A stretch of 64,000 bases of DNA from Candidatus Rifleibacteriota bacterium (GCA_018818125.1 JAHISQ010000137.1:1-64000); one strand, 5' to 3'; counted from the stretch's first letter, positions 15,940 through 25,727 are shown. Numbers and translations: made by a program. The notes: generated by a model not told the origin, from the letters alone.

Positions 15940-18000
15940 TCAACTGGCGGCGGTAGTGCAGTTTCTGCCGGCCTGTTTGGAGCGATAAAGAGCTTCATCG
16001 GCAATCTTTATAAGACTTTCTTTGTCTTTGGCATGTTCAGGGAAGGTGGCGCAACCAAGGCTTATAGTAACACTGATGCTGTGTTCCTCATGCTGCATCC
16101 TGGTCTGCTCAATAGCAAGGCGAATGCGTTCAGCCAGTTGAAAAGCGCCTTCAAGTTCAGTGTTCGGCATAATCACAACAAATTCTTCGCCGCCGTAGCG
16201 TGCTGGCAGATCTATACCCTCACGAACAGTGGCTGCGGTGACATCTGAAACTTTTTTCAAAACCTTATCACCAAGCTGGTGCCCCCAGGTGTCGTTAAAC
16301 TTCTTAAAATGGTCGATATCGAAAAGAATCAGCGAAACTGGCTCCTGCCAGCGCTTCGCTTTGGTGATTGCAGCATCTAGTCTAAGTTGAAAATACCTGT
16401 GAATGTAAAGACCGGTAAGCCCATCAGTGATGGCTAACTGATGCAGTTGAGCTTTCTGTATGGCGATGGCAATCTGAATAGAAATATCAGAGAGCAGATC
16501 AACGTCTTCATTGGTAAAGCCGCCCGAGCGATCAACCAGATAGACTACGCCAAGAATGCCTTTGTCGCCAGACAGTGGCAGAGCGAGCAGATTGCCTGCA
16601 GTTTTAACCCACTCTGGCTCGGTGGTCAGATCGGCAACAGGCTCTTTTGCAAGGTCGGCACACATTATGGTGCGCGGCTTCAGCGCAATTTTTCCGGCAA
16701 AACCGCAACCGGCAGCAATTTGAACGCGCGCCGAAGAAGCATTCGCATCGGGAGCGGCATCAACAGCGGTCAACTCCATACGCTCTGTAGATGGATCGAA
16801 CATGAACATGGCCGCCACTCTGACCTGAATCGTCTGCCGCAGAATCTCGAGAATACCTCGGATCAGATCACTTTCTTTCTGGTAGATTATGGCCTGATTG
16901 ATCAAATTGCGCAGAGAAAGATCAAATACCTGACGATCCAGCTTTATATTGGCATTTTTAAGTTTTTCTATTGTGCTTTTGATCTCGCAGCGCATATCGT
17001 CCATGGTCTTACCAAGAAAAGCGACTTCATCATGTGATTCGACGCCAATCTTCTGACTGAAATCGCCGGCGCCAATTGCCAGAGCCGAAGTCACCAGCGA
17101 ATTTATCGGCCCGGTAAGCGTGCGCGAAAACAACAGTGCCAGCACAATTGCGAAAAGAACTGCCAGCAGACCAATCTGCACAAGATTCTTACTCAGCACG
17201 ACGATCATTTCGGTCACAAATGCCTTTTCAACTGCAGTTCCGATAAAGAAACTACCGTTCTGCGCCTCGACCGGCATTACCTGAAACAGATATTTTCGCC
17301 CGAAAACCGACTTTTCAAACGTCGATTGCGCCGACTCGGCCGCGCTGATATCCAACAAAACCCGCTCGCCAGCTTCCCTGAAAGTTGAGCCAAACAATAG
17401 ACAGCGCTCATCGACAAAGCCAAAAAAAATCATCTCGGTTCCGATGATTTTCTTGATTTCTTCGGCAAATTGATGAGTCGAAAACAACGACAGCACAATA
17501 GCTCCAATCGGGCCGGAAGCGCTTTCGTGATACATCGGAGCAGCCGAACAGATGCGCAGATGCCCATCGACAACTTCTCTAAAGGAAAGAATCTTGCCCT
17601 GCAAAACCTCTTCTACTACCTGCTTTGGGCAAAGCGGGTATTTCGTGCATGGCTCGCCCGCCAACAGATTGGCATTTTTGTCGTAAATCTCGGTAACAGC
17701 GTCATAAGAATTGAGTTTGAGGTGACGGTTTGTCAGATTCACCTTGTCGATAAGTTCAATCAGATCGCTGGTCTTTACCGCCTCTCTGATGTCTTTGCTC
17801 TGCGCCAGAATCTGCACCTTCAGCGCCATTTCGTCGAGAGTGTTGAGGAAGAAATTGTGAGCCACCGCCAGACTTTCGCCGACCCGCTTCTGCAACATGC
17901 CGGTCAGATGATGGGAAACCAGTCTGGTGGTCGTAAAAATGGCGAGAAACATCGGGATCACAACCACAATCAAAAACAGAAAAGCGAGTTTGCGTTTCAT
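15940..18000 (-). CDS. Membrane sensor with HAMP, GAF and GGDEF domains (diguanylate cyclase)
   Basis: The 686-residue protein would make c-di-GMP in response to an extracytoplasmic signal. Order: TM1 (about 6-28), a periplasmic cache-like sensor (about 30-265), TM2 (about 270-295), HAMP (about 296-350), coiled coil, GAF (about 365-520), then GGDEF with an intact active site (YGGEEF, GGEEF at 603-607) and a D-x-D-x-F metal site (FDIDHFKKFNDTWGHQ). The inhibitory I-site is not canonical: upstream of GGEEF the sequence reads REGID rather than RxxD, so product inhibition may be weak. Its ATG overlaps the stop of the upstream solute-binding lipoprotein as ATGA (17997-18000), so the two are made together and the lipoprotein may deliver the ligand. 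Confidence 0.9.
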   Translation of the reverse strand: MKRKLAFLFLIVVVIPMFLAIFTTTRLVSHHLTGMLQKRVGESLAVAHNFFLNTLDEMALKVQILAQSKDIREAVKTSDLIELIDKVNLTNRHLKLNSYDAVTEIYDKNANLLAGEPCTKYPLCPKQVVEEVLQGKILSFREVVDGHLRICSAAPMYHESASGPIGAIVLSLFSTHQFAEEIKKIIGTEMIFFGFVDERCLLFGSTFREAGERVLLDISAAESAQSTFEKSVFGRKYLFQVMPVEAQNGSFFIGTAVEKAFVTEMIVVLSKNLVQIGLLAVLFAIVLALLFSRTLTGPINSLVTSALAIGAGDFSQKIGVESHDEVAFLGKTMDDMRCEIKSTIEKLKNANIKLDRQVFDLSLRNLINQAIIYQKESDLIRGILEILRQTIQVRVAAMFMFDPSTERMELTAVDAAPDANASSARVQIAAGCGFAGKIALKPRTIMCADLAKEPVADLTTEPEWVKTAGNLLALPLSGDKGILGVVYLVDRSGGFTNEDVDLLSDISIQIAIAIQKAQLHQLAITDGLTGLYIHRYFQLRLDAAITKAKRWQEPVSLILFDIDHFKKFNDTWGHQLGDKVLKKVSDVTAATVREGIDLPARYGGEEFVVIMPNTELEGAFQLAERIRLAIEQTRMQHEEHSISVTISLGCATFPEHAKDKESLIKIADEALYRSKQAGRNCTTAAS

Positions 18001-19205
18001 TGGCGAAGTTCCTCCAGTTGCTCAATGCGACTTTGCGCTTCGTTGAGCACTTCAGACAGGCCACGAGCCGGATTGTTGAACACTTCGTTGAGAATCCAGC
18101 TGGTTTCCTGCCAGACTAATTTCATGCTTTCGCCGGGTGGCAAAGGAATACCATAACGAGCACTGTCAAGAAATCCCTGCTGATGCAACGTAAGTTCCTG
18201 ATTACCAGAAACCGGCTGATAACACGGCAACAACCCGATTCGACGTGCCGCCAGACTCTGGATTTCCTGAGAACCCAGCATTTCAACGACCATCAGCGCC
18301 TCTCTGGGGTGCGCAGTGTGTGCGTTGACAGCAAAGCCTTTGATACCGATGAATGGTCGGGCCGGCTGACTGGCCGAAATATCAGGAATTCTGGTGACGG
18401 CAAAATTAACCGGACTACGCTCTATTTCTGGCATTGACCATGGTCCAGAAATAATCATGCCAATCTGACCTCTTCCGAAAAGATTGATCATGGCCGGGTA
18501 ATTTGCCTTGGCCGGTAGCAGATTCCAACGCACCTGCAGATCTCTGGCAAACTTTAGAGAGTTCTCATGTTCGGCAGTCTGCAGATCAATGCGGCCATCT
18601 GCAGCAAAAATACTGGCTCCGAAGCCAAAAAACAGCGGAGCATGGGAGTAAAAATTCTTGTTTTCGTAAATAAAGGGGTACAGGCAATTCGGACCGAGCG
18701 CCGCGCCGATCGAGATCAACTCTTCAAAGTTGCGTGGTGGCGTGGCAACCAGGTCGGTATTGTAAAAAAGAGCCAGCGCCTCAAAACTCCAGGGAACCGC
18801 ATAAAGTTTGTTCTCAACAGTTACTCCGTCGAGCATGGCCGGCATGATGTGCGAAAAGCTTGCTGTAATTGGCAAAAGAAGGTTCTGCCGCGACAGTTCG
18901 CCTATCCAGTCATTCACCAGCAATACAATATCTGGCTCGCGAGTGCGTTGTGCGTGCCCGAGGAATGTCGGTTTGAGGTCATTCAGACGAGTAACTTTCC
19001 AGTGTAGAACTATTCCCGGAATCGCCTTCTCTATTCTGCCACCGATCTCACGAAAAAATTCAATTTCACGGGCGTTAGCATCAAGCCAGATCTGGATCGG
19101 CTGCCTGGAGTCTATTGGCTGATCACCCGACTGACAACCGGTAAAGAGACATACCGCCAGAAACGCTGAAACCAGAGCGGCAAACACTGTTTTGTTGTTC
19201 TTCAT
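17997..19205 (-). CDS. Solute-binding lipoprotein (family 1)
   Basis: The product of about 402 residues has a lipoprotein-type signal ending FTGC near residue 25 and the two-lobed family 1 extracellular binding-protein fold. Signs are IQIWLDANAREIEFFREIGG at the first strand, DIVLLVNDW, YAVPWSFEALALFYN and the hinge RPFIGIKGFAVNAH. Such proteins normally serve ABC importers, but no permease is beside it. It is instead coupled by an ATGA overlap to a membrane diguanylate cyclase, which suggests a ligand-presenting role for that sensor. Either of two adjacent ATGs (19211, 19205) could start it; I prefer the one giving the shorter n-region. The ligand is probably a sugar or oligosaccharide, by family only. 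Confidence 0.85.
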   Translation of the reverse strand: MKNNKTVFAALVSAFLAVCLFTGCQSGDQPIDSRQPIQIWLDANAREIEFFREIGGRIEKAIPGIVLHWKVTRLNDLKPTFLGHAQRTREPDIVLLVNDWIGELSRQNLLLPITASFSHIMPAMLDGVTVENKLYAVPWSFEALALFYNTDLVATPPRNFEELISIGAALGPNCLYPFIYENKNFYSHAPLFFGFGASIFAADGRIDLQTAEHENSLKFARDLQVRWNLLPAKANYPAMINLFGRGQIGMIISGPWSMPEIERSPVNFAVTRIPDISASQPARPFIGIKGFAVNAHTAHPREALMVVEMLGSQEIQSLAARRIGLLPCYQPVSGNQELTLHQQGFLDSARYGIPLPPGESMKLVWQETSWILNEVFNNPARGLSEVLNEAQSRIEQLEELRQ

Positions 19206-19316
19206 GAGCATTCTCGATCATTATTTTACAACAAAATACCATATCTTTATAACCGATGATGATTTTATCTGGTCTGACACCCATCAAACCGTAAAATATT
19301 GGTCAGAAATCAAAAT

Positions 19317-20249
19317 TCAGTCGCGGTTTGTTATTCCAAACGGAATATGAACTGACGGAATATTCTTGCCAGAAGATGATTTAAGATGAACCATCTGGTC
19401 ATCGAAGAAAATATGAGGGTGCATCACTTCAAGAATGCGCCGCTTTTCTATTCCGCCAAGAAAAAAGGCTTCGTCGACAAAAATCTTCCATTTGCGCAAA
19501 GTGTTGATGGCACGCTCGTGTGCCGGGGCACTGCGCGCCGTAACAATTGATATGCGCAAAAATCTTTTGTAATTCTTATCGCGTCGTTCCTGCAAACGAT
19601 CAAACTTCTGCACCACTGCCAGGTGCCTGAAAAGCTTGAACAAAGGCCCAGGATCCATAGGCTTGCCAGCCATCTGCGTCTCAGATTCATGAAAACGATC
19701 AATATCATGGGTTGTCTGATAAACCTTTTCAGCTTCGTCATCGACTATAACCCCATCAAAGTCAAAGGCAATCCTGAGTTCGTCATCTTCAGGATCATCT
19801 TCCAGAGGGCTTCCCAGAACCGTGCCCGCCGGAAAACCTGCGTTTATAGCTTCTTTTACGTCCGCAGCATTGGCAGACAAAAACAGCGCGGCATTAAAAG
19901 CCGGAATGTATTTAATCGGAGACTTGCCATTCAAAAAGCCGGCACGGATTATCTCGAGCCCATAGTGCTGAATTGAGTTAAATACACGCAGACCGGTATC
20001 AGGGTCATTCTTTGAGAGCAAGACCACCTCAATCGGCTGCCTACCCACAAATCGTTTGTTAATATTAAGCAGGCGCCTGACAAAAGGAAAAGCCACACCT
20101 TGTTTTAGCGCAACATTCTGCTTCTGGCGCTGATACCGATGGTATGCATCGCAGCCTTTATCTTTGAAAACCTTGTCAGATTCGCCCAGGTCAAAAAGGG
20201 CACTCGAAGCAACGGCTATTACCAGCTTGTCTTTTATTTCAAATGGCAT
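19317..20249 (-). CDS. Cytosolic 5'-nucleotidase (cN-I type)
   Basis: The 310-residue product matches the 5'-nucleotidase family related to animal cytosolic nucleotidase I (NT5C1). Markers are LVIAVASSALFDL at the start, VVLLSKNDPDTGLRVFNS, AFLNGKSP-like FLNGKSPIKYIPAF and the HAD-like IAFDFDGVIVDDEAE (nucleophile Asp in DFDGV). A late IFFDDQMVHLK carries the acidic metal site. It would dephosphorylate nucleoside monophosphates to nucleosides, feeding salvage; a nucleoside phosphorylase is encoded elsewhere in the window. ATG 20249 is chosen because GGAAAG lies 6 nt upstream; the frame is open 7 codons earlier from a TTG. It has no signal peptide and stands alone between short gaps. Confidence 0.85.
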   Translation of the reverse strand: MPFEIKDKLVIAVASSALFDLGESDKVFKDKGCDAYHRYQRQKQNVALKQGVAFPFVRRLLNINKRFVGRQPIEVVLLSKNDPDTGLRVFNSIQHYGLEIIRAGFLNGKSPIKYIPAFNAALFLSANAADVKEAINAGFPAGTVLGSPLEDDPEDDELRIAFDFDGVIVDDEAEKVYQTTHDIDRFHESETQMAGKPMDPGPLFKLFRHLAVVQKFDRLQERRDKNYKRFLRISIVTARSAPAHERAINTLRKWKIFVDEAFFLGGIEKRRILEVMHPHIFFDDQMVHLKSSSGKNIPSVHIPFGITNRD

Positions 20250-20408
20250 ATTTCTTTCCGAAAAACACAAATTACCGCCAGAGCAGGCAGCAGCTGACTT
20301 ATCGGCACAAGCCCACTGTTAGTTAACCAGTCTAATACAACGCCTATAAAGAACGAACAGACTCACCCAAACCCAAAAAACTGGCTGGCTCGTGTGTGCG
20401 GCATGATA

Positions 20409-21647
20409 CTATTTCCGAACTATTCTGGTAACTACTGCCTTTGTCGGATGTGAAATTGTCACGTAGAGATCTAATTTCCCGTCTTTCCTGGCGCAGATCA
20501 TTGGATCGCGCTGCTGCGTAAACATGCTCACACATTTGAATTTAGCGACAGGCGAATGCGACCAGCTTGCTGATGAGTCTTTCCGGGTCGATAGATTAAG
20601 CGCGGTATCGCGATTGAACCAGGCGACTATTTCCTGCCCGTTGGCCACAAGAGTTGCGCCCATGGCACCACTGCTTAGAGTGCTCCCCATACCTGTATTC
20701 TTACGAGTCCATTTGTTATTCTGATAAGTGGCATATCCGAGCACTCCGCCATGCGTGTAAACTGCCGTTGGAAGGCCAGCAGGGCTTACATAAGCAGCTA
20801 TTGCATCACCAGAAAGAACGCCAAGCTCACCAGTTATGCCGCTGTTTTTCCATTTACCTTTGCTGTTTATAGCACAATCGACAAACTGCGCTACAACAAC
20901 ACGGTTGCGGTGATGGGTGCCCATATAGGGGATCATGATCGTGCCATCACTGAGCAGGATAATCTCTGAAACCTGGCCTTTTTCCAGAAAGTTATTGCCG
21001 GTTTTATCAGCCATGACCATAGAAGCTACGAATTTGCCGGTTGAATTTTCTGCGTATTTGAGTCCGCCCTTGTAATAGCTCACATGAACAACTTTTTTGG
21101 GATCAATCAGCAGACCAATCTGATGTATCGAAGTATCGCTGACCTGATCGATCACTGATTGGCTTTCCAGGCTGTTGTCATTCTTGATGAGGCTATAGCA
21201 GATCTGTGCTGTTTTACCGCTTTTCTTAATATAGACGAGATGAACGCTGCCATCACCTGCGATAGCTATTGATGGTCGATGTGTCGGAATGTCTTTAATG
21301 ACTATACCGGACTCTGTTCTGGTTTTTCCAACCGTATCTACTACAGTACCCTCCCAGGTCGCACCTTTCTGGCGTAAATAGCGCAACACAATCTTCTGCG
21401 ATTTAAGCCGGTCGAGAAAAGCCAGGTGCGCCTGCCCACTGCTGTCGAGGGTCGCCGACACGGCACTTAAAACACCCAGCGAATCGTCAAAGGAAAATTG
21501 TGAAAGCGTAAAATTCTGATTCAAGTCACTAACATCAGAAAAAGGAATCTCGCTTATTGGTAAAAAAACAAGAGGAGCTGCCGTGATGGTGTTGGTAATG
21601 ATCAATAAGGTTATGATTGCAAGTGTTCGAACTAATTGTTTCAGCAT
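20409..21647 (-). CDS. Secreted hypothetical protein, beta-propeller-like repeats
   Basis: I do not recognise a family. The product of about 412 residues has a signal peptide (about 1-24, LAIITLLIITNTITAAP) and then repeating strands with Asp-Gly-Ser/Thr turns: SIAIAGDGSVHLVYIKK, GLLIDPKKVVHVSYY, ILLSDGTIMIPYMG and MICARKDGKLDLYVT. Blades of about 50 residues with 'DG..H.VY' signatures resemble six- or seven-bladed propellers of the sialidase/BNR-like type. GGAGAG lies 7 nt before ATG 21647, so I use that rather than the ATG 15 nt upstream. No enzymatic motif is evident; a binding or surface role is inference. Confidence 0.6.
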   Translation of the reverse strand: MLKQLVRTLAIITLLIITNTITAAPLVFLPISEIPFSDVSDLNQNFTLSQFSFDDSLGVLSAVSATLDSSGQAHLAFLDRLKSQKIVLRYLRQKGATWEGTVVDTVGKTRTESGIVIKDIPTHRPSIAIAGDGSVHLVYIKKSGKTAQICYSLIKNDNSLESQSVIDQVSDTSIHQIGLLIDPKKVVHVSYYKGGLKYAENSTGKFVASMVMADKTGNNFLEKGQVSEIILLSDGTIMIPYMGTHHRNRVVVAQFVDCAINSKGKWKNSGITGELGVLSGDAIAAYVSPAGLPTAVYTHGGVLGYATYQNNKWTRKNTGMGSTLSSGAMGATLVANGQEIVAWFNRDTALNLSTRKDSSASWSHSPVAKFKCVSMFTQQRDPMICARKDGKLDLYVTISHPTKAVVTRIVRK

Positions 21648-21768
21648 CAGATATCTCTCCAATTATGTATTGCATTTAAAACTAACTTAAAAATTTCAAC
21701 GTTGCAACAGGAGATGTCGATTCTCATTCTTGCTGGTCAGTCACTTCACTGCTACGCGATCCCCACCA

Positions 21769-22407
21769 CTATCTTTTTACAATCGCAAGCAGGCGCAATT
21801 CGCGACTGAGGCGGTCGAGATTCTGAACAAACTGGTTGGAATCAGGACCGGCCTGGCCCACGACCGGGCCTTCATACCAGCCGGGAAGTGTCAGCTCCAG
21901 CTTTTTCGCAGCGGATTCTACACAGCCATAAATCATCAGCTCCGGCAAAAACAGCCAGAACTGACTCTGCTCTTTAGAAGCCTCACAAACAGTCTGTTTG
22001 CGAACTTTGAAAAAATCACGCAAGTTTTTGCCATAAGTGGTCATGGCGCAGGCTGACGGCGCAAGCAGCGCCAGTAACGAGCCGAAAATGAAGCCAAAAC
22101 AACGATATGAATTTTTGAAGAAAAAACTGCCGGTTTCGCCATATCCAGTATGAACAGCGACCACGGCAAGATAGATGAGAAAACCGACGCCAAGATAACC
22201 TAGAAAGTTACCGAAACTGAATTGGCGGCCAAGTCTGAACAGAGCTCCGAAATAGACCCCAACCAGCAGCAGGTCTAACCCGGCATAGACATAAAACTCG
22301 ATCGAATGCAGAGGCTGACCGTCAACAAAAAACGAAAAACCACTCGCCAACATAAAAAAAGACGCGGCACAAATAAACAGCTCCAGAAAAGTGAGACGCC
22401 TATAAAT
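21769..22407 (-). CDS. Integral membrane protein, start uncertain (no ATG/GTG/TTG)
   Basis: An unrecognised membrane protein with about four helices at the N-terminus (including YVYAGLDLLLVGVYFGALF, FLGYLGVGFLIYLAVVAV and a Gly/Ala/Leu-rich third) and a soluble C-terminal third. The first ATG (22353) falls in the middle of an obvious first helix (LELFICAASFFMLASGFSFF) and has no RBS. The frame is open further upstream but offers only ATT 22407 (giving YRRLTFLELF with the expected basic start) or CTG codons. ATT 22407 lies 14 nt after the uup stop codon, so initiation by coupling from uup on a rare start codon is plausible. An assembly error is the alternative. Confidence 0.55.
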   Translation of the reverse strand: MYRRLTFLELFICAASFFMLASGFSFFVDGQPLHSIEFYVYAGLDLLLVGVYFGALFRLGRQFSFGNFLGYLGVGFLIYLAVVAVHTGYGETGSFFFKNSYRCFGFIFGSLLALLAPSACAMTTYGKNLRDFFKVRKQTVCEASKEQSQFWLFLPELMIYGCVESAAKKLELTLPGWYEGPVVGQAGPDSNQFVQNLDRLSRELRLLAIVKR

Positions 22408-22421
22408 TGCGCAGAATGTTT

Positions 22422-24323
22422 CTACTGCTCGCTGCGTTTTTGCAGGTCTTCCCAGCGTTCAAGGCAGCCCATCAGCTGGTTTTCAAGCCGGTTAAGACGC
22501 ATACTCAGCCCGCCGGCATCGGCACCGCTTTTATAAAAGTCCGGGTTAGAGAGATTTTGCTGGACCAGCTCGATCTCTTTCTCGGTTCGGTCTATCAAAT
22601 CGGGCAGTTGCTGGAGTTCCTGTTTTTCTTTAAAACTCAGCTTTGTCGACTTCTGGCGATTGTCGACAGCGGTCTTGACAACCCTGTCGGCCTTGTCGTT
22701 GTCGGCTTTTCGGCGAACTTCTTCTTCCTGAGCCTTTCTTTCGTTCAGCCAGTCGTCGTAACCGCCGACGATCTCGCGAACATCGCCATTTTCAGCAAAC
22801 ACAATGGTGCTCGATACAACGTTGTTCAAAAACGCGCGATCATGGCAGATAAGCAAAACCGTACCGGGGAAATCAATGAGCCGCTCCTCGAGAAGTTCAA
22901 GTGTTTCGACGTCGAGGTCGTTGGTTGGTTCATCAAGGACCAGCAGATTTGCAGGACGCGCAAACAGCCGTGCCAGCAGCACTCGATTACGCTCACCGCC
23001 AGAAAGCACGCTGACCTTGGTTTTGGCGCGGTCAGGCGTAAACAAAAAATTCTGCAGATAGGTAATTACATGAACGCTGTGCCCGTCTATTTCGACGACA
23101 TCTCCTGTATCCAAGACGTTTTCCCAGACGGTTTTGCTTTCATCGAGCTGTTCACGCATCTGGTCGTAGTAAAGCACTTCAAGATTGGTGCCATACAAAA
23201 CTTCGCCGGCATGTGGCTTGAGCTGACCAAGCAACAGCTTGACCAAAGTCGTTTTGCCGCAGCCATTCGGCCCTATTATGCCGATTTTGTCGCCACGGGT
23301 GATTTTGAGCGAAAAATCTTTGATAACATCTTTTGGCGGGTAAGAAAACACAAGATTACGCGCCTCAATTACGTCTTTGCCCGAGCCTTGCCCCATGTTG
23401 ATCTGCATCGATACGCGGCCAACATGTTGCCGACGTTGACGGCGTTCTTCGCGCAGTTTTTTTAGAGCACGCACACGCCCTTCGTTGCGGGTTCTGCGCG
23501 CTTTAATGCCCTTGCGGATCCAGACTTCTTCCTGAGCCAGCTTCTTGTCGAAGCGCTCCCAATCTTTCGCCTCGGCAGCCAGGAGCTCTTCCTTGCGTTG
23601 CAGAAAAGTTTCGTAATTGCATGACCAGTCATAAAGACGCCCACGATCAAGCTCGATGATACGTGTGGCCAGACGCCGAAGCAGCATGCGGTCGTGGGTT
23701 ACGAAAAGAATGGTAATGCCAAGGCGTTGCAAAAATTCTTCGAGCCAGGCAATAGTGTCGATATCGAGATGGTTGGTCGGTTCGTCGAGCAAAAGGACAT
23801 CCGGCTTTGAGACGAGTGCCGCCGCGAGAAGAACCCGACGTTTCTGGCCACCCGAAAGTTTTTCGTATTCCCAGTCGCCTTCGATACCCAGCCGGGAAGT
23901 AACCCGACCGATTTCGTCAAGGCAGTTCCAGGCATTTGCTTCTTCAATCTGATTGCGTAAGCGGTCGAACAGCGCCGTCTCGGTGTGGTCACCACTGGCA
24001 CATGACTTTTCAAGCGCGTGATAACGAACCAGCAGCTCACCGCTGGCGCCCAAACCGGCAGCAATAATAGAAAACACGCTTCCGGCAAGGTAATCAGGGA
24101 TTTTCTGCGCAAAATATGACACGTGAACGCCCTGTGACACCTGAACGAAACCGCTATCGGGAGCTTGTTCGCCCGCGATGGTGCGCATCAGACTGGTTTT
24201 GCCCTCGCCATTTCGCCCGAGCAGACAGATGCTCTGGTTCTTTTCGATCTGCAGGCTGAGGTTTTCAAACAGCGGTGCGTCACCAAACTTCAGGCTGATA
24301 TTTTGCAGTGACACCAGTGCCAT
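22422..24323 (-). CDS. uup: ABC-F family ATPase, Uup-like
   Basis: ABC-F proteins are soluble twin-ATPase proteins that bind the ribosomal E site. The 633-residue product has two nucleotide-binding domains with Walker A motifs GRNGEGKTSL (about 36-45) and GPNGCGKTTL (about 350-360), signatures LSGGQKRRV and LSGGERNRV, and LLLDEPTNHLD and LVLDEPTNDLD Walker B blocks. A charged linker sits between the domains, and a C-terminal coiled coil (about 555-633) is the Uup hallmark. Uup is linked to ribosome assembly/translation and to precise excision of transposons in E. coli. It is transcribed divergently from the glycosyltransferase at 24464. A second ABC-F gene (ettA) lies at 45524. Confidence 0.9.
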   Translation of the reverse strand: MALVSLQNISLKFGDAPLFENLSLQIEKNQSICLLGRNGEGKTSLMRTIAGEQAPDSGFVQVSQGVHVSYFAQKIPDYLAGSVFSIIAAGLGASGELLVRYHALEKSCASGDHTETALFDRLRNQIEEANAWNCLDEIGRVTSRLGIEGDWEYEKLSGGQKRRVLLAAALVSKPDVLLLDEPTNHLDIDTIAWLEEFLQRLGITILFVTHDRMLLRRLATRIIELDRGRLYDWSCNYETFLQRKEELLAAEAKDWERFDKKLAQEEVWIRKGIKARRTRNEGRVRALKKLREERRQRRQHVGRVSMQINMGQGSGKDVIEARNLVFSYPPKDVIKDFSLKITRGDKIGIIGPNGCGKTTLVKLLLGQLKPHAGEVLYGTNLEVLYYDQMREQLDESKTVWENVLDTGDVVEIDGHSVHVITYLQNFLFTPDRAKTKVSVLSGGERNRVLLARLFARPANLLVLDEPTNDLDVETLELLEERLIDFPGTVLLICHDRAFLNNVVSSTIVFAENGDVREIVGGYDDWLNERKAQEEEVRRKADNDKADRVVKTAVDNRQKSTKLSFKEKQELQQLPDLIDRTEKEIELVQQNLSNPDFYKSGADAGGLSMRLNRLENQLMGCLERWEDLQKRSEQ

Positions 24324-24463
24324 TACTATTCATTCTCCATGATTTGAGCTATTACAATTCACAAGCATACTGCAAAAAGGATCCAAAGACTACCGGTATT
24401 TGACTGTTTGTAGAATCTTAAATGTGATAATATCTATATCTGTAAACTGGAATCAAGCTGGCA

Positions 24464-25630
24464 ATGCAGATATTACCCAAAAGTCTATACGCGGCGTTCG
24501 ACACTTATCCGGCCCCGAAGGGTGCGGCGGTACATATCCGCGAGTTTGCACAGACGCTGTTCACTCATACCGGCAGCGGCCTTTTGCTGGTGCTCGGTGA
24601 TGAAAATCTGCCGTCGTGGCAGATCGAGGGCGGCATGCAGATCAGGCGACTGGCCTCAGACGAGCCTAACTACCTCAAAAGAGCCATGCAGTTTGGCGAG
24701 TTTGTCTATGCTCACGCTGAAATGCTGCGCAGCGACCTGCAGATCGCCCATTTCCGTGACCCATGGAGCGGCATTCCGCTGTTGGACGTTCAAGACAGGC
24801 GTTACAAAACAGTTTATGAGGTCAATGCCCTGCCCTCGATCGAGCTTCCGGCCCGATACGGCGCTATTTCCAGCACAACCTGCAATAAAATAAGATTGTT
24901 TGAGAAGCGCTGCTGGGAAGAAGCCGACTGGATTGTCTGCCCATCACAGGTCATAAAGAATTGCCTGACGGAACTGGGCGCAAATGCCAGCAAAATTACG
25001 GTAATCCCAAATGGAGCAAAACTGATTGACCCAACCCAGATCAGCTTGCCAGCAGATTCGCCAGAACAATATCTGATTTATTTTGGTGCGGTGCAAAGCT
25101 GGCAGGGTGTCGAAGTCCTTTTCAAAGCCATGACGTTTTTGCGTGACATGCCTGAACTAAAGCTCGTGTTATGCGCTTCAGGCAGTAAACCGAGACTCAA
25201 ATATCTGCAGAAACTGGCCGTGCGCATGGGATTAGAGCAACAACTTATCTGGCATTTTAAAGTTTCGCAGACTGTTGTGACTGAGTGGTTGGCCGGCGCT
25301 GCAATTTCGATCGCGCCGCTGGTCGAGTGCTCACGCAATCTTATTCAGGGCTGCTGCCCGATCAAAATTGTCGAATCAATGGCTATGGGCAAGCCGGTCA
25401 TTGCCTCTGACCTGCCGGTAGTGAGAGAGCTGCTTGAGCATAATCAAACCGGCTGGTTGATTCGCCCGGACCGGCCGGCTGAACTCGCGCGCGCCATACG
25501 CATTCTACTTGCGCACCCGCAGGAGCGCGATAGAATCGGCGAAAACGCGCGCAGAAAAGCCAGCACCGACTTGACCTGGGAAGCCTCCGCCAACACACTA
25601 AAAGCCATATACAGTCAGCTTCTAGCCTAG
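24464..25630 (+). CDS. GT4-family glycosyltransferase
   Basis: The 388-residue GT-B enzyme has a Rossmann N-domain with an acceptor-side loop (PAPKGAAVHIREFAQTLF) and a C-terminal donor domain. Donor-site motifs are VIPNGAKLID, YFGAVQSWQGVEVLFKAM and KIVESMAMGKPVIASDLP, the GT4 E-x7-E region. It would transfer a sugar from a nucleotide-sugar donor to a glycan or lipid, at the cytosolic side. It starts the plus-strand block that holds two further glycosyltransferases (27077, 28956). The donor and acceptor cannot be read from sequence. Confidence 0.88.
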   Translation: MQILPKSLYAAFDTYPAPKGAAVHIREFAQTLFTHTGSGLLLVLGDENLPSWQIEGGMQIRRLASDEPNYLKRAMQFGEFVYAHAEMLRSDLQIAHFRDPWSGIPLLDVQDRRYKTVYEVNALPSIELPARYGAISSTTCNKIRLFEKRCWEEADWIVCPSQVIKNCLTELGANASKITVIPNGAKLIDPTQISLPADSPEQYLIYFGAVQSWQGVEVLFKAMTFLRDMPELKLVLCASGSKPRLKYLQKLAVRMGLEQQLIWHFKVSQTVVTEWLAGAAISIAPLVECSRNLIQGCCPIKIVESMAMGKPVIASDLPVVRELLEHNQTGWLIRPDRPAELARAIRILLAHPQERDRIGENARRKASTDLTWEASANTLKAIYSQLLA

Positions 25631-25727
25631 AAAGAGCTCTTCGTGCGCCTCCTGGCGGAAAAAAACTAATTTAATCGACAGCAAAAAATATGATATGCTT
25701 CGTTTATACACTTTGAGAGGTGCGAAA

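Noticed and set aside
24400-24431. TTGACT and GATAAT before the GT4 gene as a promoter
   Set aside because: The spacer is 20 nt, too long for a normal sigma70 promoter.
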